From Candidatus Methanosuratincola sp. (GTDB lineage: Archaea; Thermoproteota; Methanomethylicia; Methanomethylicales; Methanomethylicaceae), in assembly GCA_029907755.1 (NCBI GenBank), contig JARYLH010000084.1, forward strand, positions 1-6,214: a stretch of 6,214 nt of DNA, written 5' to 3'. Under the pieces are notes generated by a model that made no database searches, had not been told where the DNA came from, and saw only the letters and a list, made by a program, of their open reading frames with translations. The number at the start of each line of letters is the position of its first letter. Position 1 is the stretch's first letter. Below, piece after piece: positions 5,059 to 6,214 of this stretch. The position numbers were made by a program, and so were the translations under genes.

Positions 5059-6033
5059 TCACACCACCAACCATATCACCAGAGCGATAACGAAATTCAG
5101 CACTCCCAGGGGGATCGCCACCTTGAGATACCAGCTTATAGCGTTCCTGATCCTGTACCTCGGGTTCAAGACCTGTACCACTGTGAGCAGGAAGACCAGC
5201 ACCACAGCAGCCACGATGTATATCGGGAGCCAGAGCACATTGGTGGCAATCGGCGGGAGGAAGAGGGAGATGAAGAGCGCCACAAGCCCGTAGAGGAGGA
5301 ATACCTTGGTCAAGTAATAGGTGCCCAACAGTTTCCCAGAGTACTCGGTGTATGGCCCTGCCACTATCTCCGCCTCTGCCTCTGGCATGTCGAATGGCTT
5401 TATGTGCAGCTTTCCTAGCATCGCTACTAACATCAGAGCCCCCGCAGTCACCGTTAGAAGCGCGAGGTATACCGATTGTCCTCCTGAGGAGATGTCCCAT
5501 ATGACAAGCGACTGCCTGGCAATGGCAACCGCGAAGACGCAAAGCACGAATCCGAGCTCGGAAACAAGGAAGAGCTCAACCTCCCTCCTTGCGCCTATTG
5601 CTGCCCACGGCGATCCGCTCGCAACGGGACCCAAGATTGTGAAGAGTATCGATGCGATCAGCAGGTATGACGCGATTATCAGGCTATATGGCACTCCGGA
5701 GAGTAGCGGCATCCCTGGGAACGGAATGAAGAATATTGCGGCAACCGCGAAGATCAGGGAGAGGTACGGGGAGTAGACGAAAAGGCGCCTCCTCGAAACG
5801 TCGGGGACTACCGTCTCCTTGCCGTACAGCTTCAGGATGTCGTAGAGTGGCTGCAGCAGCCTGGTCGTCCCCAGCAGAGGCTTCAGGTCTCCGTACATCC
5901 TAAACATCGGTCCGACTCTCCACTGGAACCTTGCAGAGAGCTTCCTCAGCAAATAGGAGTATATGACGCCCAAGAAGAGCGCCAGAGGCACTATCACTAT
6001 CAAACTGACAAGCGTATAGATCAAGTCTACCAT
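5059..6033 (-). CDS. Hydrogenase membrane anchor subunit (NuoH/EchB/HycD/MbhM-like)
   Basis: This 324-residue integral membrane protein joins the peripheral hydrogenase arm to the ion-translocating membrane arm. About eight hydrophobic segments can be picked out, near residues 4-28, 86-105, 115-137, 155-171, 186-207, 237-258, 268-288 and 303-323. Family motifs: ARFQWRVGP (34-42), QPLYDILKLYGKE (61-73), the acidic loop ARREVELFLVSELG (148-161), and KPFDMPEAEAEIVAGPYTEY (212-231), matching the NuoH signature PFDLPEAEaElVaG...EYSG. These charged residues lie along the proton or ion path and quinone-site loops in complex I. Between GP (41-42) and Asp65 there are 22 residues (MFRMYGDLKPLLGTTR then LLQPLY); E. 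coli NuoH has 13, so the loop is about nine residues longer. ATG at 6033 overlaps the large-subunit stop (ATGGTAG), and its TGA is 1 nt before the next ATG. Confidence 0.95.
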   Translation of the reverse strand: MVDLIYTLVSLIVIVPLALFLGVIYSYLLRKLSARFQWRVGPMFRMYGDLKPLLGTTRLLQPLYDILKLYGKETVVPDVSRRRLFVYSPYLSLIFAVAAIFFIPFPGMPLLSGVPYSLIIASYLLIASILFTILGPVASGSPWAAIGARREVELFLVSELGFVLCVFAVAIARQSLVIWDISSGGQSVYLALLTVTAGALMLVAMLGKLHIKPFDMPEAEAEIVAGPYTEYSGKLLGTYYLTKVFLLYGLVALFISLFLPPIATNVLWLPIYIVAAVVLVFLLTVVQVLNPRYRIRNAISWYLKVAIPLGVLNFVIALVIWLVV

Positions 6034-6214
6034 CTGCTAACCCTCCTGCTCAGGTTTACGAGCTGATCCCATGTCAGGCTCTTCCTGCTGCCATCCCTCT
6101 CGTTAATTATCTCTAACCTGTCGGTGCATGCAAGGCACTGGTCGGTGCTGCCCATCACCACCGGAACATCCGCCAGGTTCGATCCGACGAGCATCAGGGG
6201 GATTATTGCGTTGT
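6027..6214 (-). CDS. Group 4 [NiFe] hydrogenase catalytic large subunit, C-terminal fragment
   Basis: Only the last 61 codons are in the window; the gene continues past the right edge. The fragment holds the C-terminal metal-binding motif: TDQCLACTDR (residues 27-36 of the fragment), a CxxC pair that ligates Ni and Fe in [NiFe] hydrogenases. This separates it from complex I NuoD, which lacks these cysteines, so the complex should be a true hydrogenase. In most relatives the motif reads DPCxxC; here Gln replaces Pro. After CTDR there is a 29-residue tail (through KSLTWDQLVNLSRRVSRW). Some group 4 large subunits, such as E. coli HycE, are cleaved after the corresponding Arg by a maturation protease, while others (CooH/Ech-like) keep their tails; which applies here is not visible. 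The TAG stop overlaps the start of the membrane-subunit gene. Confidence 0.92.
   Translation of the reverse strand, partial: NAIIPLMLVGSNLADVPVVMGSTDQCLACTDRLEIINERDGSRKSLTWDQLVNLSRRVSRW

Noticed and set aside
4903..5418. Open plus-strand frame of 171 codons across two hydrogenase genes
   Set aside because: Antisense to two recognised genes, no family features, no promoter or ribosome site.
5033..5542. Open minus-strand frame of 169 codons inside the membrane-subunit gene
   Set aside because: Same region in another frame; the product is rich in Arg, His and Cys with no membrane pattern, while the NuoH-like frame is strongly conserved.
6027..6214. Possibility that the complex is a complex I / Fpo-type NADH or F420H2 dehydrogenase
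   Set aside because: The large-subunit fragment keeps the Ni-binding CxxC, and the Fe-S subunit has the HycF-type C-terminal cysteine pairs.

Overview
The window looks archaeal. TATA-like boxes precede several genes, oligo-T tracts follow one gene, and the Shine-Dalgarno sites resemble GGTGA. The gene set (membrane-bound group 4 [NiFe] hydrogenase, a ribbon-helix-helix regulator, archaeal-type aminotransferase) also fits an anaerobic archaeon, perhaps from the TACK lineages. The lineage is an inference; no rRNA or other decisive marker is present. Base composition is near 50% GC throughout, with no visible insertion sequence, tRNA, CRISPR array or phage gene.

Right part (about 4024-6214, minus strand, transcribed right to left): the distal end of a hydrogenase operon. 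In order come the C-terminal end of the [NiFe] catalytic large subunit (cut by the window edge), a NuoH/EchB/HycD-like membrane anchor, a HycF/HyfH-like double [4Fe-4S] subunit, and the NuoB/EchC-like small subunit. Junctions overlap or are separated by 1 nt, so the four genes are almost certainly co-translated and build one complex. It should pass electrons between ferredoxin-like clusters and a Ni-Fe site while coupling to ion movement through the membrane arm. NuoL/M/N-like antiporter subunits and a NuoC-like subunit are not visible and would have to lie upstream, beyond the window.

Middle (about 2889-4023): a minus-strand gene for a 179-residue protein with an N-terminal ribbon-helix-helix DNA-binding domain and an unassigned C-terminal domain, behind its own promoter region with a pair of direct repeats. 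Facing it is a small plus-strand gene for an unrecognised 96-residue protein. The two converge on a T-rich (minus strand) terminator region. The small gene is divergent from purM and appears to share one TATA element with it.

Left part (1-2888, minus strand): purM (AIR synthase, purine biosynthesis) in a long, divergent form, a class I/II PLP-dependent aminotransferase, and a nitroreductase-family flavoprotein truncated by the left edge. These are housekeeping or redox enzymes with no obvious functional tie to the hydrogenase. The coding regions leave only short gaps; the longest non-coding stretch is 149 nt. I see no wholly new system. The most worthwhile leads are the regulator with an unassigned C-terminal domain and its repeat-flanked promoter, the orphan 96-residue protein, and unusual residues in the hydrogenase subunits.
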